From Scilla litardierei (Eukaryota; Streptophyta; Magnoliopsida; Asparagales; Asparagaceae): DNA of 64,000 nucleotides. Shown here one piece after another: positions 21,570 to 33,513 of the stretch; positions within the stretch are counted from its first letter, which is position 1, and every line of letters begins with the position of its first letter. The stretch spans positions 113,220,301 to 113,284,300 of the forward strand of contig CM061135.1 of the NCBI GenBank assembly GCA_030789695.1, read 5' to 3'. The position numbers and the translations under genes are program-made. The notes beneath the pieces were generated by a model. It was given only the letters and a program-made list of their open reading frames with translations, had not been told where the DNA came from and made no database searches.

Positions 21570-24413
21570 TGTAACGACCACTTTTCGTCGTACGTTTTTC
21601 GTGCACGTGCTTTTGGCCGTGCACGTGTTTGTTTGGACTTTGTTCGTTTGTGAACACTTTTGTGCGATATGCCGTTGTGAACGTCTCTGAGAGTATTAAA
21701 TAGTGGCACTATTTTGGAACGACGTTTCTCGAGTCGTTTTTCCACAATTTAAACTTACTCGATGAGACGTGACGATTTTCACTTTTGACGGGAGACGTTT
21801 CTATTTTTAGTTTCGTCGTCCGACGTCGAAATTGAGATCCGTCTTCGTAGATAGCTCACATTCGTCGCCACGATCACCACGATATTTATTTTATAATTTT
21901 TGGAGTTCATTTGACCACTTTTATAATTTTTACAATTTTTATATTATTTGTAATAATTAATTTATAAATTATTTTCGGCCAAATAAAATTTATTTGAGTT
22001 TTAAACGTTTTAAAGAATTTTTGAGCCAATTTCCAGCTCATTTGGACCAGGTCAAACCCTTGGATGAGTTGGAGTAATTGAATTTCAAATTTTAAATCTT
22101 TTTGAACTTCTAATCCTATTAGATTTAGCCCTAGACCAAGTCAACCCATCTACACTATATAAGCAACCCCTAGCAAGACCTATTTTCCAAAGAAATTAGC
22201 CCTAGCCTCCTCCAAAACCAAAATTGGACGTTGCGACGATTCGTCGCAACGTTGCGACGTTCAGCAGCCGCACGACCGAGAGAACGGGCTTCGTTCCCCC
22301 GCTCCGACCGCTGGCCGCCCCCGCACCAAGCTTGGCCCGCATCGCTGCACAGCCGCTCCGCTCAATTCTTCCGCACCGACCGAAGGGAGCTCTCGGTCAG
22401 ACCGAGAGCTCAAGCGCCCGCTCCGCACCCAGTCGCCCGCCGCTCCTTTGCAATGCTCGCACCCCGCTCCGACCGAGAGGACCAATCGATCTGACCGGCC
22501 CGCTCCACCGCTCCGCATCGCAACCCCCGCTCCGCTGCAGCCCAAGCGTCTGACCGAGGCGCCCGACCGGTCTGACCGATAGGGACCCTCGCACCAAGCC
22601 TCGCCCCGCAGCCGCTGCACACCCCAACGTCGCAGCCCCCGCATTTTGAGCGCACGACCGAGAGATTCCCCCGCATTGGCTGTGTACGACCGAGAGCCAC
22701 TCGTCGCAACCCCACATCCGTCGCACCACTTGCCTCCGTGGGCCCCCCAAGTTCTCCAGAGTTATTGTGGGTCCCCCAAAGGTCCCTAGGACTACTGTGG
22801 GCCCCACCTAGGTGCGTTCTCTTCGACGACTTGCCGCGTACGACGTCGTCGCACGTCGTAGCCCGTCGTCGCACGTGTGAGCTTTGGAATCTGGAATCGT
22901 CGCCCCGGTTGATGCTCTGAATTCTCCAGCGAGGAAACTAAATTGGAATCTGGACTTGGAGCGCGTTCTTCTATTCCAACCCCCGGCGTCGCTACCCGAC
23001 GCCGGTGTAGCTTTCGCGTCGTGTTGAGGTAACGTTTTGCACCCCAAGGACCCCCAACCCAATTGCATGCTAATCAAGACTAAAATCAGTATTTTTAAAG
23101 TATTTTAAATGTTTTAAATTCACTAATCAAGATTAATAATATGGACTTTAGGCCGGTGGACTTGTGCACGTAGTAATTGTGATTTTTGGACTCATTGGAC
23201 GGTGTGCTCAGACGTCGTGCTTGCAGGCAAGTGAAACTTGCCAACTCTTGTGTAGGGCCATGTTTTTAGGCCACTTTCTTGTTCCTAGCGTAAAAGAGAC
23301 TAGTCAGTGAAATGATAGCTGGCTAGACGCCTACTTTATCTAGTTTGACAACGAAACTAGATCCGTCACCTAAATGATCTAGCTTGACAACGAAGCTAGA
23401 TCCAACCCTTAAACTTGTCATTCATGCATGCTAAACTGTCACGTTTACTTTTCTTACCTGTACGCTTTACTACTTGCCATGCCATGTCATCCATGCATTG
23501 AATGTCGCATTGGTAGCACACGCTACACTACTTGTCCTTGTACTCCCTTGACTGGCTAGGTGCACCCCTAGACCAGCAAGATAAAACACTTCCTGGCTCG
23601 TGTTCCAGAAGCGAGCATTCCCGTTCGGGGGTAAGGCCCTGGCTCGACACACGTGGAGGGGTAGGGATAAACGATCACTTGAGCTTAGGAGTTGGCCCGC
23701 GCAGCCACTCTAGCCAAAAGGCGGAATCTCTGTGCACGAGGTGCTTACTTTCCTTGTCTTGTACTTGTCTTGTGAATGATTCATGTAATACTTGTCATCC
23801 ATGCCATGCCATGCTCGTACTTTACTTTACTTTATTTTACCTGCTGCACTCATACTTTAACTGTCATGTCATCGTATCATGCTAGAACTGCTAGGTTGCT
23901 CTACTTGTACCTACTTTCAGTTTCCTTGCAGAAGTCATCCAGACTTGCTGACATGTGCCCCTTTCTCTTTGGGTGTCACATGTTAGACCCTGAGCCAGAG
24001 ATAGTTGTTGAGGTCGAGGTAGTTGCTGACACTGAGCCTACGTTCGTCGAGGAGTTCGTGGACACCGGAGACCAGTTTTAGAGACTGTTGGCGTTGCTTT
24101 TGCTTTAGGTTGCTGTTAGATGTCGGTGCTTGCACCATTACTTATTGTTGTACTTGTACTTTTGTTGGCCATGCTCGGCCTCTTTAGTCTCTTAGCCTGG
24201 TGGCTTTTCTGCGATGTTGGAATTTATATTTATGGATATTCTGAGATTATTCTTTTGTCTCATTTCATTATTATTATCTTGTTTCGCTCGCGTTGCAAGG
24301 ACCTGCAGTTTTAAATTTGATTGACGCTTATCGGACTTGCAGCTTTGTAGCTTCAAGTCTGAGCGGACCTTCTCACGCTTCGCCTCCACGTTTTTGGGAA
24401 GCGGGGCGTGATA
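21570..24413 (+). repeat. LARD-1 5' LTR
   Basis: U3 is AT-rich, with a TATATAA box at 22156-22162. A GC-rich leader follows (22220-22980) with CCGAGAG/CTCTCGG motifs, including a near-perfect palindrome with 12-bp arms and a one-base centre (22387-22411). Then come a hairpin (22983-23005), an intron-like GAG-GTAACG...TTGCAG segment (23029-23226), stem-loops (23226-23242, 23300-23326, 23338-23362, 23376-23402), a hairpin at 23951-23983 and the acidic micro-ORF. Open frames in the GC-rich part are low-complexity and not supported as genes. Confidence 0.92.
23980..24081 (+). CDS. Acidic micro-ORF near LTR end (33 aa), LARD-1
   Basis: ATG to TAG. It shares MLDPEPE and VDTGDQ with the Gypsy-A micro-ORF while the middle differs in length by two codons. 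Codon differences are concentrated at third positions. In the 3' LTR copy (30369 onwards) one base is lost after the third codon and further changes follow, so only the 5' copy is intact. Confidence 0.4.
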   Translation: MLDPEPEIVVEVEVVADTEPTFVEEFVDTGDQF

Positions 24414-27400
24414 GGTTTTGTTGGTGGCCCATGCAGGTCCAGTCTTGCAATTGCGAATTAACGAAACAACGATAATAACGGAATGTCCATTAAATAAATT
24501 GCAACATCCGAGTCAGAAGCCCTGAATCTAGTCATTTCCCTATGTCCCTAGGTGGTAGAGACTTAGTTAGACGTCTATGCTTGCTAGTTAAGGGCCTCTG
24601 TTTGTTAGTTAGACTCCCTGTCAGCCATTGATTCAATCTTCGTAGGAGTTACCTTAGTGGTCCTTGTTTACCCTTTACCATATTAGACTTCTAGGATTTT
24701 CCTTTGGTCGTTCGCTTGGGTTCATCGATTTCGGACCCGGCTGAACGCATTTCATTACCGCCTAGCTCCTTAGAGGTCTTAGCGCTTAGTTTTTAATCTT
24801 TAGTTGGTCGACCGTAGGTGTTTCCGTAGACTTCCTGATTCATATCCTAGGAGTATGAATGTTTTGATCATCCGACCAATTTCCTTGCCTCGATTCACGA
24901 GATCGCCTCATGACGATCGTCGTCAATTTTCGAACCTCTCCATTATGAATTTTGAAACTCTTGAAAGTATTTTTCGAACATCCTCCTTTCCGAAGTTTAA
25001 TTTTGATCCAAATTTCAATGCATGTATACTTATACTTCATCCCCCTTCGTTGATTTAAAATTTTTAAAACGTTGTCGGAATTTCTGAATACTAGTTTATA
25101 GTATTTCCCCAGCCTATGTTTTTCGTACTTGCGTAAATGTGTCGTTCCTTCATATAGTAATTTTATTCTGAACCGTACTTTTATTTTGCTCAGTTCGATT
25201 TATAATTTTCCCTCCTGATTTATGCCATTTGAATAATACATCGTGTTTCATATACTTTTCAAGACACATGGAATTTCAGTTTTCAGCAAGTTGGTCGTTC
25301 TCGCTATTTCAGATTTTTGCAAAATTACTATTTTCATAACCACTTCCTGATTTAGACCCTCCATGATTTGATTTTAAAGACTTGCTATTCGATTTCGATA
25401 ATTCTACTACTAAGATAATATTATTTTTCCGTGCACCATACATACTTTTAGAATAATTTCTAAACTAAATTGAATTTCAATTATTTTTATATCCGTACCA
25501 GGCTCGTTGTTCTTGTATGCTAAGAGCTTTGTGTAAATCAGTTTTAATTTTTGTACACCCTGGTTCTCTAAAAAGTAGTTTCAATATTGATTATTTTAAA
25601 TTTCTCCATAGCCTAAAAGTTTTGAAAGCATTTAACACGAGTTTAAATTTTTCCGTTACTTGATTTCATTCTTCGACTTTCCAAAACTTTTGACAACATT
25701 ATATTAAAATTTCTGACGTATAAATTTTCTAAAACCACGTCCTTAATATTCGTGTAAATGATTTTTGCTTCCTTTTAAAATTTATTTTTTGCCAATAAAA
25801 CATTTTCTCTTATTACGAATATTCGACTCAAACTTATTTCAACTTGCTTTATCGATCTTCAAATATTTTATACAGATGAGGAATTCCAATTTTTTTGAAG
25901 TACAACGGTTTTCAAAATCCATGTATTTTAGCCCCTGCTATTTACCCTCTTTTCTTTTTCCCCTCCTATATAAGCATCACTACATCTTCCTTTTCCCTCA
26001 ACCTAAACACCACCATTGAGCCAATGTTTCCCCTAACCAAGCTGTCTCCTTGTATTCGTCCCATCTGAACTCGTGCTTATCGATCCTTCTCTCGTCACAC
26101 TTTCGAACTCCCCCTATTGCTTAGGCTTAAGTGTCCGTCAATGTCTGTGTCAACTCTTAATTGTTAGTAGACCCTTGGACCTTTGTGAAGTGTCGTAGTG
26201 CACGTACCCAAGTTGTGTACGTAGGCTTGAATGAGGTTGCCCCCATAGTATATTAATGCTTGCCTATTGTGTGATATATTTATATATATATACATACTCG
26301 GAGTTATTTGGGATATTATGGAGTTGTTTAGGTGTTATTATTTATATATTTGGGTGTAGTTAGCTATACTATACTAGGGATGCATGTGTATATAAGAGTT
26401 AGCGTTGAAATGTCTAATGGAGTGTATGGAGTTAAAGATACTTATAATGGTTGAAATAAATGATTGGTAAAGCTATGTGTGTGTTAGTAGTGATAATAAT
26501 AATAGTACGTATGGTTAAGAGGGTAGGCCTATTATGTGATCTATATGTTAGCACGTATGAGTGTGTGCTCATACGTGGGTATGTATTGTGTTTAGACGTA
26601 AGTAGTTATGTTTTGTTGCCTGAGTATATAGGTGATATACATATGGCAGTAGGAGTGTAATTTTGATTGGTATTGCTTGCTTTTCGGGATGTTGCATGCG
26701 TGCATACCGTGAGGTATACACGACTATTGCACATCTTAATTATGTACGTATAGATGTGTTAGTATACTAATTATAGGCAGTAGGCTATGGTGTGAATATA
26801 TATATGTTACATGGGTGTGACTATACGATGAATACGTATGCATGTATTAGGGAGTGTATTATAAATGTATATGTACTGATGACTGTATTACTATTAGTAT
26901 GGTATATAAATTGATTTAACTATGTGAGAATTGCCTGAATAAATATTAAGTGTGATTGATTTATGGAATGTATATGGTTGTATTGGTAGATGTATATACA
27001 TTGGAGTGGTGCTGGTATATGTGTAAATGCCGTGTTACGAATATTCTGATATGTGTACTGAGTCTCACTCAAGCTTGAGTGGGTATACTCTAAGTATATT
27101 GAATGTATGTTTGTAATATAGCGATGTTTGATGTATGTATAGTGATAGGAGTGTTTGTGCCTGGTTGTGTTACGCACATGATTGTGGGTCGCTACACCAG
27201 TATATAGTTATAGGTGTTGGTCTTGTGGTATAGCTAATTATTAAGGACTTGCTCGTGTGAACGTATGTGTACTAGCTAAAACTAGGTGTGTATGTGTGCT
27301 AGTTATATAATGGTATGATTGGTGTATGAAAATGAAATGTTAGCGTGTATGGGTGTGCACCATGCACGGGTAGGTATGTGCTTAGTTATAGGTATTGATG

Positions 27401-27985
27401 ACTATGATATATGTGGCGTGTCGTAAATACAGTTATAGGACCGTATGCGATGAGAATATATGGTGAACTATTTGCATGTATTTGAATGACTATATATTGT
27501 GAAATTATAGAAGTGGTGAGTGTATATTATATATGGTGAATTTGATTTAATAGTGGTATGGTGTGACTATATGTGTTGAGATGTTTTGTATTGGATGAAT
27601 ATTAGAGGGTAGTATACCCTTGATGTTTGTGCATAGGTAGCTACATATAGGTAGAGCAATGATTGTATTGGCTAAGTGTGAGACTATCCTTATATAAGTA
27701 TCTGAACTATTGTTTTGTGAGTAGCAGTTATATAAGGGATGTATGATATATCTGATTGAAATACATGTATAAAGTTGACGGACTATAATAGGTATTAATG
27801 TATAACGTAGGTGAATGTATATATATACATGTTGGTAGTGTTAATGTTTGACTACCTAGTGCATATATAAGCACTTGTAATGACTATACCTGGTTGAATT
27901 ATTATATGACTTGATTGGGGTAGTTATTAGAGCGACTAGATATATTAGAAAGTCCGAGGACGGACTTTATTCTAAGGTGGGGGGA
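24414..27985 (+). other. LARD-1 internal region, non-coding
   Basis: No element domain is visible. The first 27 bases are the Gypsy-A primer-site region. 24600-26020 is T-rich. 25967-25973 is a TATATAA box followed by a C/T-rich leader-like stretch and an ATG at 26024 with only a short frame. 26200-27940 is rich in TATG/GTGT repeats and poor in C on the plus strand. The last 40 bases are a perfect AAAGTCCG-AGGA-CGGACTTT hairpin (27949-27968) and the polypurine tract. The origin of the interior is unknown. Confidence 0.75.
25967..25973 (+). promoter_or_regulatory. TATA box with promoter-like context inside LARD-1
   Basis: TATATAA is flanked by CCCTCC upstream and GCATCAC downstream, followed by a pyrimidine-rich then A/C-rich leader, as in ordinary plant gene promoters. 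It is about 1.55 kb inside the element, away from either LTR. It could be a captured host promoter. Confidence 0.35.
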
Positions 27986-30819
27986 TGTAACGACCACTTT
28001 TCGTGGTACGGTGTTCGTGCACGTGCTTTTGTCCGTGCACGTGTTTGTTTTAGACTTTGTTTGTTTGTGAACACTTTCGTGCGATATGCCGTTGTGAACG
28101 TCTCTGAGAGTATTAAATAGTGGCACTATTTTGGAACGACGTTTCTCGAGTCGTTTTTCCACAATTTAAACTTACTCGATGAGACGTGACGATTTTCACT
28201 TTTGACGGGAGACGTTTCTATTTTTAGTTTCGTCGTCCGACGTCAAAATTGAGATCCGTCTTCGTAGATAGCTCACATTCGTCGCCACGATCACCACGAT
28301 ATTTATTTTATAATTTTTGGAGTTCATTTGACCACTTTTATAATTTTTACAATTTTTATATTATTTTTAATAATTAATTTATAAATTATTTTCGGCCAAA
28401 TAAAATTTATTTGAGTTTTAAACGCTTTAAAGAATTTTTGAGCCAATTTCCAGCTCATTTGGACCAGGTCAAACCCTTGGATGAGTTGGAGTAATTGAAT
28501 TTCAAATTTTAAATCTTTTTGAACTTCTAATCCTATTAGATTTAGCCCTAGACCAAGTCAACCCATCTAAACTATATAAGCAACCCCTAGCAAGACCAAT
28601 TTTCCAAAGAAATTAGCCCTAGCCTCCTCCAAAACCAAAATTGGACGTTGCGACGATTCGTCGCAACGTTGCGACGTTCAGCAGCCGCACGACCGAGAGA
28701 ACGGGCTCCGTTCCCCCGCTCCGACCGCTGGCCGCCCCCGCACCAAGCTTGGCCCGCATCACTGCACAGCCGCTCCGCTCAATTCTTCCGCACCGACCGA
28801 AGGGAGCTCTCGGTCAGACCGAGAGCTCAAGCGCCCGCTCCGCACCCAGTCGCCCGCCGCTCCTTTGCAATGCTCGCACCCCGCTCCGACCGAGAGGACC
28901 AATCGATCTGACCGGCCCGCTCCACTGCTCTGCATCGCAACCCCCGCTCCGCTGCAGCCCAAGCGTCTGACCGAGGTGCCCGACCGGTCTGACCGATAGG
29001 GACCCTCGCACCAAGCCTCGCCCCGCAGCCGCTGCACACCCCAACGTCGCAGCCCCCGCATTTTGAGCGCACGACCGAGAGATTCCCCCGCATTGGCTGT
29101 GTACGACCGAGAGCCACTCGTCGCAACCCCACATCCGTCGCACCACTTGCCTCCGTGGGCCCCCCAAGTTCTCCAGAGTTATTATGGGTCCCCCAAAGGT
29201 CCCTAGGACTACTGTGGGCCCCACCTAGGTGCGTTCTCTTCGACGACTTGCCGCGTACGACGTCGTCGCACGTCGTAGCCCGTCGTCGCACGTGCGAGCT
29301 TTGGAATCTGGAATCGTCGCCCGGGTTGATGCTCTGAACTTTCCAGCGAGGAAACTATATTGGAATCAGGACTTGGAGCGCGTTCTCTTATTCCAACCCC
29401 CGGCGTCGCTACCCGACGCCGGTGTAGCTTTCGCGTCGTGTTGAGGTAACGCTTTGCACCCTTAGGACCACCAACCAAATTGCATGCTAATCAAGACTAA
29501 AATCAGTATTTTTAAAGTATTTTAAATGTTTTAAATTCACTAATCAAGATTAATAATATGGACTTTAGGCCGGTGGACTTGTGCACGTAGTAATTGTGAT
29601 TTTTGGACTCATTGGATGGTGTGCTCAGACGTCGTGCTTGCAGGCAAGTGAAACTTGCCAACACTTGTGTAGGGCCATGTTTTTAGGCCACTTTCTTGTT
29701 CCTAGCGTAAAAGAGACTAGTCAGTGAAATGATAGCTGGCTAGACGCCTACTTGATCTAGTTTGACAACGAAACTAGATCCGTCACCTAAATGATCTAGC
29801 TTGACAACGAAGTTAGATCCAACCCTTAAACTTGTCATTCATGCATGCTAAACTGTCACGTTTACTTTTCTTACCTGTACGCTTTACTACTTGCCATGCC
29901 ATGTCATCCATGCATTGAATGTCGCATTGGTAGCACACGCTACTCTACTTGTCCTTGTACTCCCTTGACTGGCTAGGTGCACCCCTAGACCAGCAAGGTA
30001 AAACACTTCCTGGCTCGTGTTCCAGAAGCGAGCATTACCGTTCGGGGGTAAGGCCCTGGCTCGACACACGTGGAGGGGTAGGGATAAACGTTCACTTGAG
30101 CTTAGGAGTGGCCTGATCCGCCCTCTAGCCAAAAGATGGAATCCCTGTGCACGAGGTGCTTACTTTCCTTGTCTCGTACTTGACTTGTGAATGCCATGCC
30201 ATGCTCGTACTTTACTTTACTTTACTTTACCTGTTGCACTCATACTTTAAACTGCCATGTCATTGCATTCATGTTAGAACTGCTAGGTTGCTTTACCTAC
30301 TTTCAGTTTCCTTGCACAAGTCTCTTGTAGACTTGCTGACATGTGCCCCTTGCTCTTTTGGGTGTCACATGTTAGACCTGAGCCAGAGATCGTTGCTGCG
30401 TACGTGATGTGTTGCTGACGCTGAGTCTGAGTCCATGATTGCCCAGGAGGATTTTGGTGGACACCGGTGACCATTCTTTGAGTCCTTGTTGAGCTCTATT
30501 TTGTTTTAGGCCTTTTGTTAGTTATTGGTGCGTAGCACCGTTGTTTTGTACTTTGTGGTTTTGTTGGCCATGTTTGGGCCTTTAGTCTCTTTTCTTTTAG
30601 CCTGGTGGCTTTTCTGCGATGTTGGAAACTTATTTTATGGATATTCTGAGATGTCTCTTTTGTCTCATTTAATTATTGTTATCTTTGTTTCGTTCGCGTT
30701 GCAAGGACCTGCAGTTTTAAATTTGATTGACGCTTATCGGACTTAAAGCTTTGTAGCTTCAAGTCCGAGCGGACCTTCTCACGCTTCGCCTCCATATTTT
30801 TGGGAAGCGGGGCGTGACA
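27986..30819 (+). repeat. LARD-1 3' LTR
   Basis: It matches 21570-24413 almost base for base. It differs by scattered substitutions and small indels, mostly in the last 700 bases (30110-30480), where the micro-ORF is frameshifted. TATATAA is at 28573-28579. The stem-loops are kept at 29643-29659, 29717-29743, 29754-29780 and 29793-29819; in the last a C-to-T change leaves a G-U pair. It ends GTGACA, followed by the ATGAG duplication. Confidence 0.92.
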
Positions 30820-30824
30820 ATGAG

Positions 30825-30909
30825 ATGCGAGAGCGTTTCCCACTTTTGTTTCCGGACTCGTGAGTATTTGGAAATTCCGAGGACGGAATTTTTCTTAAGT
30901 TGGGGAGGA
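30825..30909 (+). other. Gypsy-A copy 1: end of pol, hairpin and polypurine tract
   Basis: The pol frame resumes after LARD-1 with the last chromodomain residues (MRERFPLLFPDS) and a TGA at 30861-30863. A perfect 8-bp hairpin with AGGA loop (30872-30891) and AAGTTGGGGAGGA follow, ending at the LTR start TG at 30910. Confidence 0.88.
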
Positions 30910-33370
30910 TGTAACGACTGCTTTTCATGTATCTGGATTTATTATAATATAATATATGTTTTGGTGGATTTTCTCCTCTTGTGTGGTTTTCGTCTCCGTA
31001 GATTTCATTTTCGATCGATTCGTCATATTTTCTCGTTTCTTCCTTAGGATTGTCGATTTCGAAGTATGTCACTCGTGACGGACTTCATAACGGTTGTATC
31101 TTACTATTAGATCAAGCCTAGGAGTCTTAGGAATCAATCCCGGGGCCCCGCGCTCCGTATCGGAACTTTTGTGCTCATTAGCCGGTATAAGACGGGGCAC
31201 CGACCGACTAGTTGACGATCCAGTCGGTCGGCAATCCTTCTTGGACCGACTAGTTGGCTTTCTAAAATTATTCAGGAGTCACTGTTTATCGTTAGTCGGT
31301 CTAAGAACGTTGGTTGACCGACTAGGTTGCAAACTAGTCGGTCAGCAATGCTTCTTTAACCGACTAACACATCATCTTAATCTTAGTTGAGCTACTGTTT
31401 ACTCTTAGTCGGTCTAAGAACATTCATCGACCGACTAGATGCTAAACTAGTCGGTCAGTATTTGTTCATGGACCGACTAACTCTAAAATCCTATTTTCGT
31501 TCAGGAGTTACTGTTTGCACTTAGTCGGTCTGCGTTGGTCGACCGACCGACTAGTTGCCAAACTAGTCGGTCAGTGGTTGCTCTTTGACCGACTAACCAG
31601 TGTTGAAACCCTAATTTCTGGGCAGCCGCCAGCCCATCCTATTTAAACCCAACCCAAACGATTTCATCTTCTCCAACACGACCCAAAACCCTAAAATCTT
31701 CCCCCTTGAGCCCCCATCTTCCTCCAAGCTTCATTTCTCCATTCCAAGCCCTAGAATCATCATCCAAACCATCCATCCACTCTATCTACCTCTCATCTTC
31801 CCCAAAATCTCATCAAATCCATCAAAATCCCCAAATCCCCCAAAAACCCTAGTTTCCCCAAACTTCTCCAATCTTTTCCAGATCTGATCCTAGGGTTCCC
31901 CGGAGTGTTCCTTCCGTCTCCTCTCTGTAAGAAATCGATCTACCGTTGTTTTCATAACCTATTTATATTATTTATGAAACCCTAATAAATTTCATGTTGT
32001 TAGTTGATTGTTCCCCCAAAACAGCGATTTCCCCGTAGATTGGCATCCGTGTGACGAAGTGGTCGTCATCCCCGGTGCTAGGCAAGTGAAACTTGCCACC
32101 TAAGGTTTAGGCCATGTTTTAGGCCATTTTCTTATAGTAGGCGTAAAAGAGGCTAGGCGACAAAATGATACTCGCCTAGGCGCAAATTGGGGAACTAGCT
32201 TGACAACGAAGCTAGTTCCGACATTTAGCATGTTGCACAATTTCCATGTCATGTTTACTTTCCATTAACGGTACGCAAATTAATTGTCATGTCATTGCAT
32301 CCTTTAAGTATTTCTGTGAATGGGTAGCTTTGCTACAATGCTTGTGTTCCTGGCTCGTGTTCCAGAAGCGGGCCATGTGTTGGTTGATAGCCAATGCCCG
32401 AATTACGTGTTTCCGGCTAGGTGCACCCCTACGCCAAATGTTTAAGAATGCGAGCTCATGTGCGGGGCAACCCCAGGCTCACTAGCTGAGTTCATTGTGC
32501 GGGGACCCTGGCTCCATTACGTGTGGGTATTGGGGGTAAGAGTTAAGCGACCAATCAACTGGGAGTCTGCCCGATCAGCAACTGCAGTGGTAAGGCGTAA
32601 ACTCTTAGGTTTGGGGTAGTTGTTAAGCGGCCACTCAGCAAATGTGAAACCATTCAGCTGTAAGGCGTAAACATCTACAAACGACGTGAATAGTGAATCG
32701 ATTGAGATTGATAGTAGCTTGGCTACTCTAGTCTTGTCTTGTCCCGATAATTGTTCTCTTGTACAACTTGTCTTGCCATGTTTCAATTGTGCACTCAGGT
32801 TATAACTGCCATGTCATGCATACTAAACTGCTAGGTTGCTAGTTGCCTTACTTTCAGTTTCCTTGCCCAAGTCATTTAGACTTGCTGACATTTGCCCCTT
32901 TACTCTTTTGGGTGACACATGTTAGATCCTGAGCCTGAGTACCTTGTTGAGGACGAGGTGTTTGCAGACGCCGAGCCCGAGCTTGTGTTTGACGGGGAGT
33001 ACGTGGACACTGGGGACCAGTCCTAGTGTCTTCGTTGTGTTTTACTTTTGTTAGACAGTTGTTTTGTTATTGGTGCGTAGCACCCATACTTTGTTATGTC
33101 GTTTCTTTTGTTGGCCTTGTTCTGGGCCTTTAGACTCTTTTCTTTTAGCCTGGTGGCTTTTCTGGATGTTGGACTTATTTTCTTGTTGGACAATTTATGA
33201 GATGTGAGATTTTATTTCAGTCTCTGCTTATGTTATTATTGTTATTCCGTTGTGGTTACAGGGACCTGATTATGTATTTTTGACGCTTATCGGGTTTGGG
33301 GCTTCACAGCTCCACTCTCGTGCGGACCTTTTCACGTCTCGCCTCCATTTTAGGGAAGCGGGTCGTGACA
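30910..33370 (+). repeat. Gypsy-A middle LTR (shared by copies 1 and 2)
   Basis: 2461 bp, the same length as 14366-16826, with few differences. It is the 3' LTR of copy 1 and at the same time the 5' LTR of copy 2. TATTTAAA is at 31640-31647. The stem-loop at 32153-32179 has one loop change. The 5' arm of the hairpin before the micro-ORF has one change (ACATTTG). Confidence 0.92.
32919..33026 (+). CDS. Acidic micro-ORF near LTR end (35 aa), Gypsy-A middle LTR
   Basis: Intact, and identical in predicted protein to the copy at 16375-16482. The two LTRs differ by one silent base inside it (TAT/TAC). See that entry for features. Confidence 0.4.
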   Translation: MLDPEPEYLVEDEVFADAEPELVFDGEYVDTGDQS

Positions 33371-33513
33371 GGTTTTGTTGGTGGCCCATGCAGGTCCTTC
33401 TGTAACTGCGATTTTTGGAAGAGCGATAATAATATTAGAATGTCCAATAAATTGAGTTCGACGTCCGAGTCATAAGCTATGAGTCTAATCTGATTCGTTT
33501 TCTGTGTCACTAG

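Larger units (their letters stand above)
21570..30819 (+). mobile_element. LARD-1: LARD-like non-autonomous LTR element inserted in Gypsy-A pol
   Basis: A 9250-bp element with LTRs of 2844 and 2834 bp, TGTAACGACC...GTGA(T/C)A. The perfect 5-bp target duplication ATGAG is at 21565-21569 and 30820-30824. The 3.57 kb interior has no gag, protease, RT or integrase similarity in any frame. The first 27 bases after the 5' LTR equal those of Gypsy-A, and the 3' interior ends in an AGGA-loop hairpin and a GGTGGGGGGA tract. The LTRs are very similar, so the insertion is recent and is the youngest event in the nest. Enzymes must come from a related autonomous element. Confidence 0.9.

Noticed and set aside
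22224..22874. Several overlapping open frames on both strands of the LARD-1 LTR (repeated at 28641-29291)
   Set aside because: They arise from GC-rich, stop-poor repeats of CCGAGAG type. The same frames recur in the other LTR and none resembles a protein family.
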